Origin: Niastella sp966212235
GTDB lineage: Bacteria > Bacteroidota > Bacteroidia > Chitinophagales > Chitinophagaceae
Direction: 5' to 3'
Assembly: GCA_966212235.1 (NCBI GenBank)
Contig: CBIHPP010000002.1
Span: forward strand, 620,001 to 684,000
Length of the DNA: 64,000 nucleotides
Below are positions 51,848-60,923 of this stretch, one piece after another; position 1 is the first letter of the stretch; every line of letters starts with the position of its first letter. The translations under genes and the position numbers were made by a program. The notes below the pieces were generated by a model. The model was given only the letters and a program-made list of their open reading frames with translations. It was not told where the DNA came from and ran no database searches.

Positions 51848-54119
51848 GGGATTGAATAATTCCTTCCTTTTGTGTTTCGTATAAAGCCATCAATACCTTT
51901 TCGGGCGTCATGGGTGCGGCAAACGGGAAGTGCCCGTTTTTGTTAAATGCGCGTATGGCATTGCGTAAGGCAAAATAAGCGCCGATGCCATACATCAATG
52001 GTGGTTCGCCCACTGCTTTTGACCGGAAGATAGCGAGGTTATCATGCGGCGTTTGCAGGAAATCAATGGCTATTTCTTTCGGCACCCCATAAATGTCCGG
52101 TACTTTATAGGTAGATAGGGCATTCGAGCGCAACCGCCCATTGGCATCATATACTACTTCTTCCATGGTCATCCAACCAATGCCCTGTACAATACCACCT
52201 TCGATCTGGCCAATATCAACGGCGGTGTTCATACTGGTGCCAAAATCGTGTACCGCTTTTACCGTATCAACGGTATACGTTCCGCGAATACAATCTATCG
52301 TTACGCCAACAATTGCCGTTCCGTAAACATGGTATGCAAACGGATGGCCTTTTTCTTTAGTAGCATCAAAATGAATTTCGGGTGTTGCATAGTGTGCATG
52401 TTCCGACAATCCTATTCGCTTTACATGTCCTGTCAAAACCAGTGATTTCCAGTCACGGTCGGTTTTTTGTCCGTTCACCCATACATATTCATCCTGTAAT
52501 GTAACAGTCTGTACATCTACGCTCAACTCTTCTGCAACCATTTTCTTCAATCTTTCTGCAATGGCCGTGCAAGCCATCCATGTGGCCTTGCCATTCAGGT
52601 CGGCGGTAGCGCTGGCGGCAGAAGGAGAGGTGTTGGCAATTTTAAATGTATTTGTGGTGTGTATCCTGATCTTGTCGGGCTGAATGGAGAATACCTGCGC
52701 GGCTACCTGTAATATTTTGGTGTTCACACCCTGGCCCATTTCAACCGCGCCGGTGGTGATACCTACACTGCCATCGGTATACACATGTACCAGTGACCTT
52801 GCCTGGTTCATCAGGGTTTTGGTGAAAGAAATACCAAAACAAACAGGCATGCAGGCCAGTCCTTTTTTATACCATTTATTGGCGGCATTGAATGTGTCTG
52901 TTTCTTTACGCATGGCAGCCAGATCGTATAAAGCAGCGGCTTTGTGCCAGCATTCGGGCGCTTCGCTTTGCGCTTTTTGTCCGTATGGAAATTCATCGCC
53001 TGTTTGCAACAGGTTCTTTTCCTGTATAACACATGCATCAATGTTCAACGCTTCGGCTGCTTTTGCAATGGCCGATTCGATCATGAACATACCTTGCGGA
53101 CCGCCAAAACCGCGAAAAGCAGTATTGGGCGGCAAATGGGTGCGGCAGCTATAGGCCGTTGCTTTTACATGGGGAATAAAATAAGAATTGGTACTATGGA
53201 ACAGCGTGCGTTCCAGTACGGCAGGCGACAGATCGGCTGCAGCGCCGGCGTTCTGGTAGAACGTTACTTCGTATGCTATGATTTTCAGGTCCTCAGTCAA
53301 TCCGATCTTGAAATCGGCTGAATAAGGATGGCGTTTACCTGTCATCGCCATATCTTCCATGCGGTGCAGCGAATATTTTACCGGCCGCTTTAACAGGTGT
53401 GCTGCCAGTGCACAAAGTGCTGCCCAGGTATTCGCCTGATCTTCCTTGCCGCCAAAACCGCCACCCAATCTGTTTACCTCTACTTCTACCAGGTGCATGG
53501 GTAAGCCCAGTACTTTAGAAACCGCCCGCTGTACAGCGGTAGGACCTTGTGTAGAGGAATATATTTTAATGGCGTTGTACTCCTGAGGTAAGGCATAAGC
53601 GCCTTGTGTTTCTATATACAAATGTTCCTGACCGTTGGTGTCAGCACTTCCTTCAAAAATATGGGCGCACTGTTCCCAATGGCTATCCGTATCGCCGAGT
53701 TGAAAGGTGCGTGGCGGCACAATCAGTTCTCCCAATGCCTGTGCTTCCCGCGGATCGGTGATCACGGGCAGGGGATCGATAGTCACTTTTATTTTTTTAA
53801 CGGCAGCACGGGCCGCATCAACAGAGTCGGCGACTACAAAGGCCACCGGCATACCGCAAAAATGAACTTCATGATCGGCCAGCAATGGTTCATCGGGCAC
53901 AATGCCGCCTATCTGGTTTTCGCCGGGAATGTCTTTATAAGTGAAAATGCGAACGACACCAGGCAGGGCAATCGCTTCGCTGATATCGAGGTGGCTGATG
54001 ATGCCATGAGCTACCGGCGAACCAAAAGAGGCGCCGAACAAAGTGCCATGTATCAGGGGAATATCATCCAGGTAAATGGATTCACCCCGCACGTGTGTAT
54101 ATGCATCGATATTCTTCAT
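51810..54119 (-). CDS. xdhB: Xanthine dehydrogenase, molybdopterin-binding subunit
   Basis: Large 769-residue subunit that carries the molybdenum cofactor and oxidises hypoxanthine and xanthine to urate. Key segments are RLGGGFGGKEDQANTWAA, NTAFRGFGGPQGMF, MGQGVNTKILQVAAQVF and VGEPPLMYGIGAYFALRNA, the last with the catalytic Glu. The N-terminal portion begins with GESIYLDDIP. It is downstream of the FAD/iron-sulfur subunit by 33 bp and overlaps xdhC by 38 bp. The split into two subunits is the typical bacterial xdhAB form. Confidence 0.93.
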   Translation of the reverse strand: MKNIDAYTHVRGESIYLDDIPLIHGTLFGASFGSPVAHGIISHLDISEAIALPGVVRIFTYKDIPGENQIGGIVPDEPLLADHEVHFCGMPVAFVVADSVDAARAAVKKIKVTIDPLPVITDPREAQALGELIVPPRTFQLGDTDSHWEQCAHIFEGSADTNGQEHLYIETQGAYALPQEYNAIKIYSSTQGPTAVQRAVSKVLGLPMHLVEVEVNRLGGGFGGKEDQANTWAALCALAAHLLKRPVKYSLHRMEDMAMTGKRHPYSADFKIGLTEDLKIIAYEVTFYQNAGAAADLSPAVLERTLFHSTNSYFIPHVKATAYSCRTHLPPNTAFRGFGGPQGMFMIESAIAKAAEALNIDACVIQEKNLLQTGDEFPYGQKAQSEAPECWHKAAALYDLAAMRKETDTFNAANKWYKKGLACMPVCFGISFTKTLMNQARSLVHVYTDGSVGITTGAVEMGQGVNTKILQVAAQVFSIQPDKIRIHTTNTFKIANTSPSAASATADLNGKATWMACTAIAERLKKMVAEELSVDVQTVTLQDEYVWVNGQKTDRDWKSLVLTGHVKRIGLSEHAHYATPEIHFDATKEKGHPFAYHVYGTAIVGVTIDCIRGTYTVDTVKAVHDFGTSMNTAVDIGQIEGGIVQGIGWMTMEEVVYDANGRLRSNALSTYKVPDIYGVPKEIAIDFLQTPHDNLAIFRSKAVGEPPLMYGIGAYFALRNAIRAFNKNGHFPFAAPMTPEKVLMALYETQKEGIIQSHEETINHLAVDK

Positions 54120-54152
54120 AACTCCATTTACGCATTACTGAACGCTCCCTGC

Positions 54153-55547
54153 TTAACGCACGGCATTCAGTGATACTGTTATAAAATGTGCTTTGATCAA
54201 CTGGCCTAGTAACAATCGTTTATAATCTGCAGTTCCCCGGGCATCGCTGATGGGTGTAATATCTGTTTGGGCAATGGCTATTGCCTGATCGATCGTGGTT
54301 TCATCTAAAGACATTCCTTTCAAAAAGGCATTTGTTTTTTCAAGCAATTTAGGGACCGGGGCAACGCCGCCGGCTGCAATCCGAACGTCCTGTATGATGT
54401 CGTCTTGCAGGGTCAGACAAATAGCTGAATTCACGCTCGCGATATCGAGGTTGGTCCGTTTGCTTACTTTTTCAAAATTAAAGGCAGTGTTGTTGCCGGG
54501 CAATTCAAATGAAATAGATTCCAGGTGTTCGTCCGGTTGTTTATCGAGCGTTTTATATCCTTTGTATAATTGTCGTAAGGGTAATTCCCGGCTTTGTTCG
54601 CCATTGTTAAATACCAGCATGGCATCTAATGCGAGTAAGAAAATGGTCAGGTCGCCAATAGGCGAGGCGTTGATCAGGTTTCCGCCTACCGTTGCGATAT
54701 TTCGGATAGGGGTAGAAGAAACCAGTTTCATATATTCCGCCAGGCGGGGAAAATATTGCTGCATAACCGGCGATTCGCAAATGTCTGTCACCGTGGCCGA
54801 TGCCCCGATGGTGCACTTGTTTCCTTGTTGGGTAATGCCTTTCAATTGATCGTCATCCAGTAAAAACCGGATGGTAGCGTCCTTCATGGTATCGTGTTTT
54901 TGCACATACAAATCGGTACCACCGCCTACCCATTCATTGACAGTTTCCCCATGAAGCTGACCGTTTAATTCAGTTCGTAATGCATTTAAACGTTGTTTAA
55001 TGGTGGCAAACCAGGCTGGCAGTATTTTCTGTTCCGAAACAAAAGCGGTTGGTTCTGCCGATTGTCTTGCCTGCATCAGTTGGGCTACTTTACCGGCTGC
55101 ACGTTCAATGGATTTATAACCGGTGCACCGGCAGATGTTCCCGTCAATAGCCGCAATGGCATTTTGGGGCGTAGCGTTTTTTCCGCTTAAACAAAATCCT
55201 GCCAGGGATACTACAAAGCCGGGCGTGCAGAATCCGCATTGTGTAGCCGACTCATCATACATGGCCTGCTGAATGGGATTTAATCCTTCCATATTCAGCC
55301 CCTCGATGGTTACCACATGTTTGCCATGTACATTGCCCAGCGGCGTTAAACAACTGGTGATGGACCGATATTGCAGTTCATTGTTTTTCAATTCGCCCAC
55401 CAACAATGTGCAGGCGCCGCAATCCCCTTCATTACAACCTGTTTTGGTACCGGTCAGGTGTTGGTGATAGCGCACAAAATCAAGCAGTACCATACCCGGA
55501 GGCAGGCTGGTAGAAATATCTTTGTTATTGAGAATGAATTTGATCAA
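54153..55547 (-). CDS. xdhA: Xanthine dehydrogenase, FAD and 2Fe-2S subunit
   Basis: A 464-residue subunit that passes electrons from the molybdenum site to NAD. The plant-type 2Fe-2S cluster (GCNEGDCGACTLLVGEL) and the second cluster (CGFCTPGF and GNICRCTGY) lie in the N-terminal 150 residues. The FAD-binding domain follows (IRNIATVGGNLINASPIGD near 276). The start codon is TTG at 55547, as no in-frame ATG precedes the conserved MIKFILNNK. An Lrp/AsnC regulator gene lies 100 bp upstream on the same strand and may be cotranscribed. Confidence 0.92.
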   Translation of the reverse strand: MIKFILNNKDISTSLPPGMVLLDFVRYHQHLTGTKTGCNEGDCGACTLLVGELKNNELQYRSITSCLTPLGNVHGKHVVTIEGLNMEGLNPIQQAMYDESATQCGFCTPGFVVSLAGFCLSGKNATPQNAIAAIDGNICRCTGYKSIERAAGKVAQLMQARQSAEPTAFVSEQKILPAWFATIKQRLNALRTELNGQLHGETVNEWVGGGTDLYVQKHDTMKDATIRFLLDDDQLKGITQQGNKCTIGASATVTDICESPVMQQYFPRLAEYMKLVSSTPIRNIATVGGNLINASPIGDLTIFLLALDAMLVFNNGEQSRELPLRQLYKGYKTLDKQPDEHLESISFELPGNNTAFNFEKVSKRTNLDIASVNSAICLTLQDDIIQDVRIAAGGVAPVPKLLEKTNAFLKGMSLDETTIDQAIAIAQTDITPISDARGTADYKRLLLGQLIKAHFITVSLNAVR

Positions 55548-55647
55548 GGACTACATCGGTTTCTTTAAAGTTAACAAAATCCGGGCAAAGTACAGGAGAC
55601 GGAATGATGGTGTTTTTGAGACCTGAATTTTGTCACGTAGAATAAAC

Positions 55648-56118
55648 TTATTTCAACAAATTCAGATCAGGCTGTGCATATTTATACACCTTGAAATATA
55701 AGGTAGTCTTGGTTTGATAAACCCCTTCATATTTCGAGATCTCATTAATGAACTGTACCAGGTGATCATTGTCGCGGCACATCACATCCACTTCCAGATC
55801 ATAATCACCCGATGTCATGGCCAGGAAACTTACTTCCGGCAGTTTCGATATTTTCTGCGCCACCTTTTCCTTAAACGTTGCCGGTCGCACAAAAACCGCA
55901 ATATGAGCATAAGCCCGGAACCCCACTTTATCGGGATTTACGCGGCCAATAATATTAATGGTACCTTCTTCTATTAATTTATTCACCCGGGTGCGAACCG
56001 TTCCAATAGACACATTCAGTTTTTCTGCAATAACGGTAAATGACATCCGTCCATCCTTTTGCAGGCACGACAGAATAGCAAAATCCAGTTCGTCGAGCGG
56101 GAAACCGTTTTTCTCCAT
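55648..56118 (-). CDS. Lrp/AsnC family transcriptional regulator
   Basis: A 156-residue regulator from the ATG at 56118 (a TTG at 56127 would add three). The N-terminal winged helix covers about 8-60 (LDFAILSCLQKDGRMSFTVI, AEKLNVSIGTVRTRVNKL) and the C-terminal RAM/ligand-binding domain about 70-150 (PEVSFLAMTSGDYDLEVDV). It probably senses an amino acid or a nitrogen intermediate such as beta-alanine. The position between xdhABC and the pyrimidine genes makes it a candidate local regulator of both. Confidence 0.88.
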   Translation of the reverse strand: MEKNGFPLDELDFAILSCLQKDGRMSFTVIAEKLNVSIGTVRTRVNKLIEEGTINIIGRVNPDKVGFRAYAHIAVFVRPATFKEKVAQKISKLPEVSFLAMTSGDYDLEVDVMCRDNDHLVQFINEISKYEGVYQTKTTLYFKVYKYAQPDLNLLK

Positions 56119-56127
56119 ACAGTACAA

Positions 56128-56205
56128 AGTTGCTACAAAAATAAAAATACTGTTTAATTTTTGGTAGGCAACTAAATTATTTTTAATTTACTATCCTTAT
56201 TTCTG
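56128..56205. promoter_or_regulatory. Divergent regulatory region between lrp-like gene and mmsA
   Basis: On the minus strand TATTTTTG (56136-56143) is a full -7 match for the regulator gene. On the plus strand TATTTCTG (56198-56205) is one base from the consensus and would serve mmsA. AAATTA-N4-TAATTT (56174-56189) and AGTTGC-N34-GCAACT (56128-56173) are inverted repeats, and the first resembles AT-rich Lrp-type sites and covers the mmsA -33 region. Confidence 0.4.
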
Positions 56206-56235
56206 CAAAATCTGTAGCGCTAAAAATATTTCCAC

Positions 56236-57693
56236 ATGAAGTACACGCCTGTTCAGAATTATATCAATGGACAGTTTGTAGATGCGTCTACCGACCAAAC
56301 ACTGCCTGTTATATCACCCCTCGATGGCACTTTACTGTCCACAGTTCCTTTGTCGGCTCCCAAAGACCTGGATGCAGCTGTACGAGCGGCCAAAATAGTT
56401 TTTCCGGCCTGGAGCCATACGCCTATTAAAGAAAGGGTACAGGTGTTATTCCGGTACAGGTATTTGCTGGAGAAGCATTTGCAGGAACTGGCATCGCTGG
56501 TGAGTGAAGAAAATGGAAAGACCATTGGCGAAGCCGTTGCCGAAATAGAGAAATGTATTGAGCTCACGGAGTTCGCTGTTTCCTTGCCTCAACTGGTTAC
56601 CGGCGAAGTGCTGGAAGTGAGCAAAGGCGTGGAATGCCGCACTGAGCATGTTCCGCTGGGCGTGGTAGCCTCCATAGTACCATTCAATTTTCCCAGCATG
56701 GTGCCAAACTGGACCATCCCCAATGCGCTGGCCCTGGGCAATTGCATGATCATAAAACCATCTGAAAAAGTACCGTTAAGCGTAGGACGGTTAGCCATGT
56801 TGTTAAAAGAAGCCGGTTTGCCCGATGGCGTTTTCAATGTGGTCAATGGCGATAGTGCGATCGTGAATGCGATTTGCGATCATCCGGGGATTTCAGCGGT
56901 ATCGTTTGTTGGCAGTACCAAAGTGGCCAAGATTGTTTATCAGCGCTCCACACATCATTATAAAAGATGCCTGGCCCTGGGCGGCGCTAAAAACCACCTG
57001 TTGGTATTGCCCGACGCAAAAGCCGACATGACCGCACAAAACGTCGCCGCTTCCATGAGTGGTTGCGCCGGTCAGCGGTGTATGGCTGCTTCGGCTATGG
57101 TGGCCGTGGGAAATGTGGACCACATCATACAAAAGATCTGTGAAGAAGCGAAGAAGATCGTACCCGGTAAAAACCTGGGCGCGGTGATCAATGCAGCATC
57201 CAAAGAAAGAATTGAACATTATATAACCGAAGCGGAAGCGCAAGGTGCTAAAATATTGGTAGACGGGCGACATACTACAGTGGCAGGTAAAGAGAACGGA
57301 ACATATGTAGGCCCAACCGTTATAGATTATGTGAAACCGGACATGGCAGTGGCGACAGAAGAGATATTTGGTCCGGTGATCAGTATCATGCGAACCAATA
57401 CGGTTGATGAAGCCCTGGCAATTGAAAATGCCAATCCGTATGGTAATGCGGCCTCGGTATTTACACAAAATGGGGGTATGGCGCGGTATGTGATCGACCG
57501 GGCCAGTGCCGGAATGATTGGCGTAAACGTAGGCGTGCCCGTACCCCGCGAACCTTTCTCATTTGGCGGCTGGAATGAAAGTAAATTCGGTGTAGGCGAT
57601 ATAACCGGAAAAAGCTCTATTGAATTCTGGACAAAACTCAAAAAGTCTACGGTGAAATGGAACCCCGAAGCCGGGGTGAACTGGATGAGCTGA
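56236..57693 (+). CDS. mmsA: CoA-acylating (methyl)malonate-semialdehyde dehydrogenase
   Basis: A 485-residue aldehyde dehydrogenase that converts malonate or methylmalonate semialdehyde to acetyl- or propionyl-CoA with CO2 release. The catalytic Cys is in GCAGQRCMAAS near residue 284, with PFNFPSMVPNWTIPNALALG (substrate entrance) and SFVGSTKVAKIVY before it. The final PFSFGGWNESKFGVGDITGK is typical. In this setting it finishes beta-alanine breakdown after the aminotransferase. Divergent from the Lrp-type regulator. Confidence 0.91.
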   Translation: MKYTPVQNYINGQFVDASTDQTLPVISPLDGTLLSTVPLSAPKDLDAAVRAAKIVFPAWSHTPIKERVQVLFRYRYLLEKHLQELASLVSEENGKTIGEAVAEIEKCIELTEFAVSLPQLVTGEVLEVSKGVECRTEHVPLGVVASIVPFNFPSMVPNWTIPNALALGNCMIIKPSEKVPLSVGRLAMLLKEAGLPDGVFNVVNGDSAIVNAICDHPGISAVSFVGSTKVAKIVYQRSTHHYKRCLALGGAKNHLLVLPDAKADMTAQNVAASMSGCAGQRCMAASAMVAVGNVDHIIQKICEEAKKIVPGKNLGAVINAASKERIEHYITEAEAQGAKILVDGRHTTVAGKENGTYVGPTVIDYVKPDMAVATEEIFGPVISIMRTNTVDEALAIENANPYGNAASVFTQNGGMARYVIDRASAGMIGVNVGVPVPREPFSFGGWNESKFGVGDITGKSSIEFWTKLKKSTVKWNPEAGVNWMS

Positions 57694-57728
57694 AAATAGT
57701 TTAAGGTTTCTGGTTTATCGTTTGTGGT
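57694..57728. repeat. Heptamer array after mmsA
   Basis: Units AAATAGT, TTAAGGT, TTCTGGT, TTATCGT and TTGTGGT run in tandem from 57694. They resemble the reverse complement of the array at 57978-58012 at the other end of the same spacer. Confidence 0.5.
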
Positions 57729-57854
57729 TGCTTCGCGCTTTATAACGCTTCAGTAAATGTAACATTGAAATTTTTTGCGTAGGCGCGGAGTTTATGAGCC
57801 CGGCTATAGTTTTTCATGGCTTCGCCTGTTCCGCCGGCTGGTGGACACTTCAAC

Positions 57855-57919
57855 GTTCAGAACATTATTCAACATAACGATTGCTTATAGCCGTGCTTCG
57901 GTTCTGAACTGTGGCACGG
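57855..57919 (+). other. Two interlocking inverted repeats, possible pseudoknot
   Basis: GTTCAGAAC (57855-57863) pairs with GTTCTGAAC (57901-57909). Inside its loop CCGTGC (57891-57896) can pair with GCACGG (57914-57919) downstream of the first stem. The order of arms (1, 2, 1', 2') is that of an H-type pseudoknot or of two exclusive hairpins. Confidence 0.4.
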
Positions 57920-57977
57920 TTTATTGATTTTGTAAACAGGTATGTGGATTGCAGTCAGAAATGCAATAAAATGGAAC

Positions 57978-58012
57978 AACTACAAACCACACACCATAAA
58001 CTACAAACCATT
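57978..58012. repeat. Heptamer array before the aminotransferase gene
   Basis: Units AACTACA, AACCACA, CACCATA, AACTACA and AACCATT follow each other and end one base before the ATG. They occupy the place of a ribosome-binding site, which is otherwise absent. Confidence 0.55.
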
Positions 58013-58013
58013 C

Positions 58014-59366
58014 ATGTCACAAACCATCACTATATCCGAAACACAGGAAATTATTCGTAATAATATGGATTACACGCTCTTTTCATGGAGCAAGCAAAAA
58101 GGCATTGCCCCCATTGCCGTGAAATCGGCAAAGGGCGTGTATTTATATGATTACGATGGCAAACGGTATCTCGATTTTTCATCCGGTCTGATGAATGTGA
58201 ACATTGGCCATGGTAACCAGCGGATAACTCAGGCCGTTATGGAACAAATGCAACAGGTAAGTTATGTAACACCTGGTTGCGTTACCAAAGTGCGTGGCGA
58301 GTTGGGTAAAAAACTCGCATCGGTAACACCGCCGGGATTAACAAAAACCCTGTTTACTGTTTGCGGGGCCTCTGCGATTGAAAATGCCATCAAACTCGCC
58401 CGGTTATATACCGGCCGGCACAAGATCATTGCCCGGTATCGCGCTTTTCATGGCGCCTCCTACGGCGCCATGACAGCCGGTGGCGATCCGCGTAAACTGG
58501 CCGCCGATGCGCAGCAAGTGCCAAACGTTATTCATGTTGAAGATCCATATTGTTACCGGTGTCCATGGGGAAAAGAAATTACATCTTGCCACCGCGAATG
58601 CGTCAGTCACATAGAGAGGGTCATTGAGTTCGAAGGCCCTGGCAATATCGCCGCCATATTAATGGAAGGTGAAAGCGGTTCGTCGGGTTGCATCAAATAC
58701 CCGCCCGATTATTTGGAAAAAGTGCGTGCCTTGTGCGATAAACACAACATCCTGCTCATTGCCGATGAGGTAATGAGCGGATTTGGCCGTACCGGCAAAT
58801 GGTTTGGCGTGGATTATCATGGAGTGGTACCTGATATTATTGCTACTGCTAAAGGATTGACCGCAGGCTATCTTCCTTTAGGCGCTTTGATCGTGAGCGA
58901 TGCTATTGCCGAACATTTTAATGATCGGGTGCTGTGGCTCGGACTAACGTATTCGGCCCACCCGGTAAGCTGTGCGGCCGGACTGGAAACTTTGAAGATC
59001 TACGAAGATGACAACCTGTTGGAAAATGCCACCAACATGGGACATTATATTGATGAACAGGTAGAACAGTTAAAACTAAAACACCCCAGTATTGGCGATT
59101 TCAGGAATACCGGCTTACTGGGTTGTATAGAACTGGTTAAAAACCGCACTACCAAAGAGCCTATGGCGCCATTTAATGCCAAACCGGAAGAAATGGTGAT
59201 CATGAACAAGGTGGCGGCCAAACTGAAAGAGCTGGGTATGTACACATTTGTACGCTGGAACTATATTTTCATTGCCCCGCCGCTATGTATTACAAAGGAA
59301 GAAGTAGATGAAGGGCTGGCCATGATCAGCGAAGCGATCAGAATTGCGGATGAATTTGTAAATTGA
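58014..59366 (+). CDS. Class III PLP aminotransferase, likely beta-alanine:pyruvate
   Basis: 450 residues from the ATG at 58014 (an upstream ATG at 57942 crosses the heptamer array and lacks homology). Typical features are YDYDGKRYLDFSSGLMNVNI, ASAIENAIKLARLYTGR, ADEVMSGFGRTGKWFGVDYH and TAKGLTAGYLPLGA with the PLP Lys. A Cys-rich segment (YCYRCPWGKEITSCHREC) near residue 178 is notable. In the pyrimidine gene group it would convert beta-alanine (from uracil) or beta-aminoisobutyrate (from thymine) into the semialdehyde used by MmsA. Confidence 0.85.
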   Translation: MSQTITISETQEIIRNNMDYTLFSWSKQKGIAPIAVKSAKGVYLYDYDGKRYLDFSSGLMNVNIGHGNQRITQAVMEQMQQVSYVTPGCVTKVRGELGKKLASVTPPGLTKTLFTVCGASAIENAIKLARLYTGRHKIIARYRAFHGASYGAMTAGGDPRKLAADAQQVPNVIHVEDPYCYRCPWGKEITSCHRECVSHIERVIEFEGPGNIAAILMEGESGSSGCIKYPPDYLEKVRALCDKHNILLIADEVMSGFGRTGKWFGVDYHGVVPDIIATAKGLTAGYLPLGALIVSDAIAEHFNDRVLWLGLTYSAHPVSCAAGLETLKIYEDDNLLENATNMGHYIDEQVEQLKLKHPSIGDFRNTGLLGCIELVKNRTTKEPMAPFNAKPEEMVIMNKVAAKLKELGMYTFVRWNYIFIAPPLCITKEEVDEGLAMISEAIRIADEFVN

Positions 59367-59438
59367 AGGAAGTTCTGAGGAGGGCAGTGATTCCGGGCGG
59401 TAAGAACCGGCTGGCCGGCAGCCAATAAATACTATCAG

Positions 59439-60923
59439 ATGAAAAATGAATCACTATATAGTGAAGACCTTGCCCCAGTTCCGGTAGCCAACCGCAAATG
59501 GAATACCTGGAATTACGCCGCCTTATGGATAAGCATGAGCCTGTGTATTCCAACCTATATGCTGGCCAGTTCACTCATCGGCGGTGGTATGAACTGGTGG
59601 CAGGCCATTCTGACTATTTTTCTCGGAAATACCATCGTATTGATCCCTATGATCCTTAACGGACATGCAGGTGCGAAATATGGCATTCCCTTCCCGGTAT
59701 TTGCCCGGGCAAGCTTTGGAGTACGCGGCGCCAACATTCCGGCCATGTTGCGGGCCATTGTTGCCTGTGGCTGGTTTGGTATTCAAACCTGGATAGGCGG
59801 CGCGGCCATTTACCAGATGATCCGGGTTTGGAACCCTTCACTGTCTGACATTGACACTACTTCCTTATTTCCCCAGGCAGTTCCTATGATCTGCTTTTTA
59901 TCATTCTGGGCGCTTAATATGTTCATTGTATATCTCGGCGTTGATAGCATTCGAAAGCTGCTGGTATTCAAAGCCATCTTCCTGCCGCTGGCGGCACTGG
60001 CATTGTTATTCTGGGCCATCAACGCCTCCAACGGATTAGGCCCCATATTGCAACAGCCATCAAAATTTACAACCACATCGCAGTTTTTTGATTTCTTCTT
60101 TCCGGCACTAACGGGCATGGTCGGCTTCTGGGCAACCCTGTCGCTCAATATTCCTGATTTTACCCGCTATGCAAAAAGCCAGCGGGCGCAAATAAAAGGA
60201 CAGGCCATTGGTTTGCCGCCGTCTATGACGTTATTTGCGTTTATCGGGGTAGTGGTCACTTCTGCCACGATGATCATCTATGGCACCACCATCTGGGACC
60301 CTGTGGTATTAGCCGGCAAATTTGAAAGTAAATTACTGGTCAGCGTGGCAATGATCGCAGTGGCCATTTCAACATTGGCTACCAATATTGCCGCGAATAT
60401 TGTAAGTCCGGCCAATGATTTTGCTAACCTGTCGCCATCGAAGATCTCCTTTCGGAAAGGTGGTTATATTACCGGTGTGTTGGGCGTGTTGATCTTTCCC
60501 TGGAAACTGATCGCCGATCCTACCGGTTATATCTTTACGTGGCTGATCGCTTACTCCAGTTTATTAGGACCCGTAGGCGGTATCATGATCGCCGATTATT
60601 ATTTTATTCGTAGACAACAGCTATCAACGGTTGATCTATATAAAGTAAATGGACAGTATACCTTTAGAAATGGGTTTAATTACTACGCCATCATTGCATT
60701 GTTGGCTGGTATAGTACCTAATATTCCCGGCTTTCTAACAACAATAAAAGTGATGGCGCCAGACAGTGTGCCTGCGTGGATCGCTCATTTATATAATTAT
60801 GCCTGGTTTGTTGGCTTTTTTATTTCTGCACTTACCTACCTGGTCATGATGCGGAATTATAAACCCCTGGTATCTGATTCTCTCACTGCTAAAGAAGAAA
60901 CACTCCATGTCGCTATTGATTAA
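59439..60923 (+). CDS. NCS1 family nucleobase:cation symporter
   Basis: 494-residue transporter with about twelve helices. The family segments WNYAALWISMSLCIPTYMLA, PFPVFARASFGVRGANIPAM, NIPDFTRYAKSQRAQIKGQ and SPANDFANLSPSKIS are clear. Together with the downstream dihydropyrimidinase it probably imports uracil, dihydrouracil or a hydantoin, although allantoin is also possible in this island. The end overlaps the dihydropyrimidinase start by 17 bp. Confidence 0.88.
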   Translation: MKNESLYSEDLAPVPVANRKWNTWNYAALWISMSLCIPTYMLASSLIGGGMNWWQAILTIFLGNTIVLIPMILNGHAGAKYGIPFPVFARASFGVRGANIPAMLRAIVACGWFGIQTWIGGAAIYQMIRVWNPSLSDIDTTSLFPQAVPMICFLSFWALNMFIVYLGVDSIRKLLVFKAIFLPLAALALLFWAINASNGLGPILQQPSKFTTTSQFFDFFFPALTGMVGFWATLSLNIPDFTRYAKSQRAQIKGQAIGLPPSMTLFAFIGVVVTSATMIIYGTTIWDPVVLAGKFESKLLVSVAMIAVAISTLATNIAANIVSPANDFANLSPSKISFRKGGYITGVLGVLIFPWKLIADPTGYIFTWLIAYSSLLGPVGGIMIADYYFIRRQQLSTVDLYKVNGQYTFRNGFNYYAIIALLAGIVPNIPGFLTTIKVMAPDSVPAWIAHLYNYAWFVGFFISALTYLVMMRNYKPLVSDSLTAKEETLHVAID

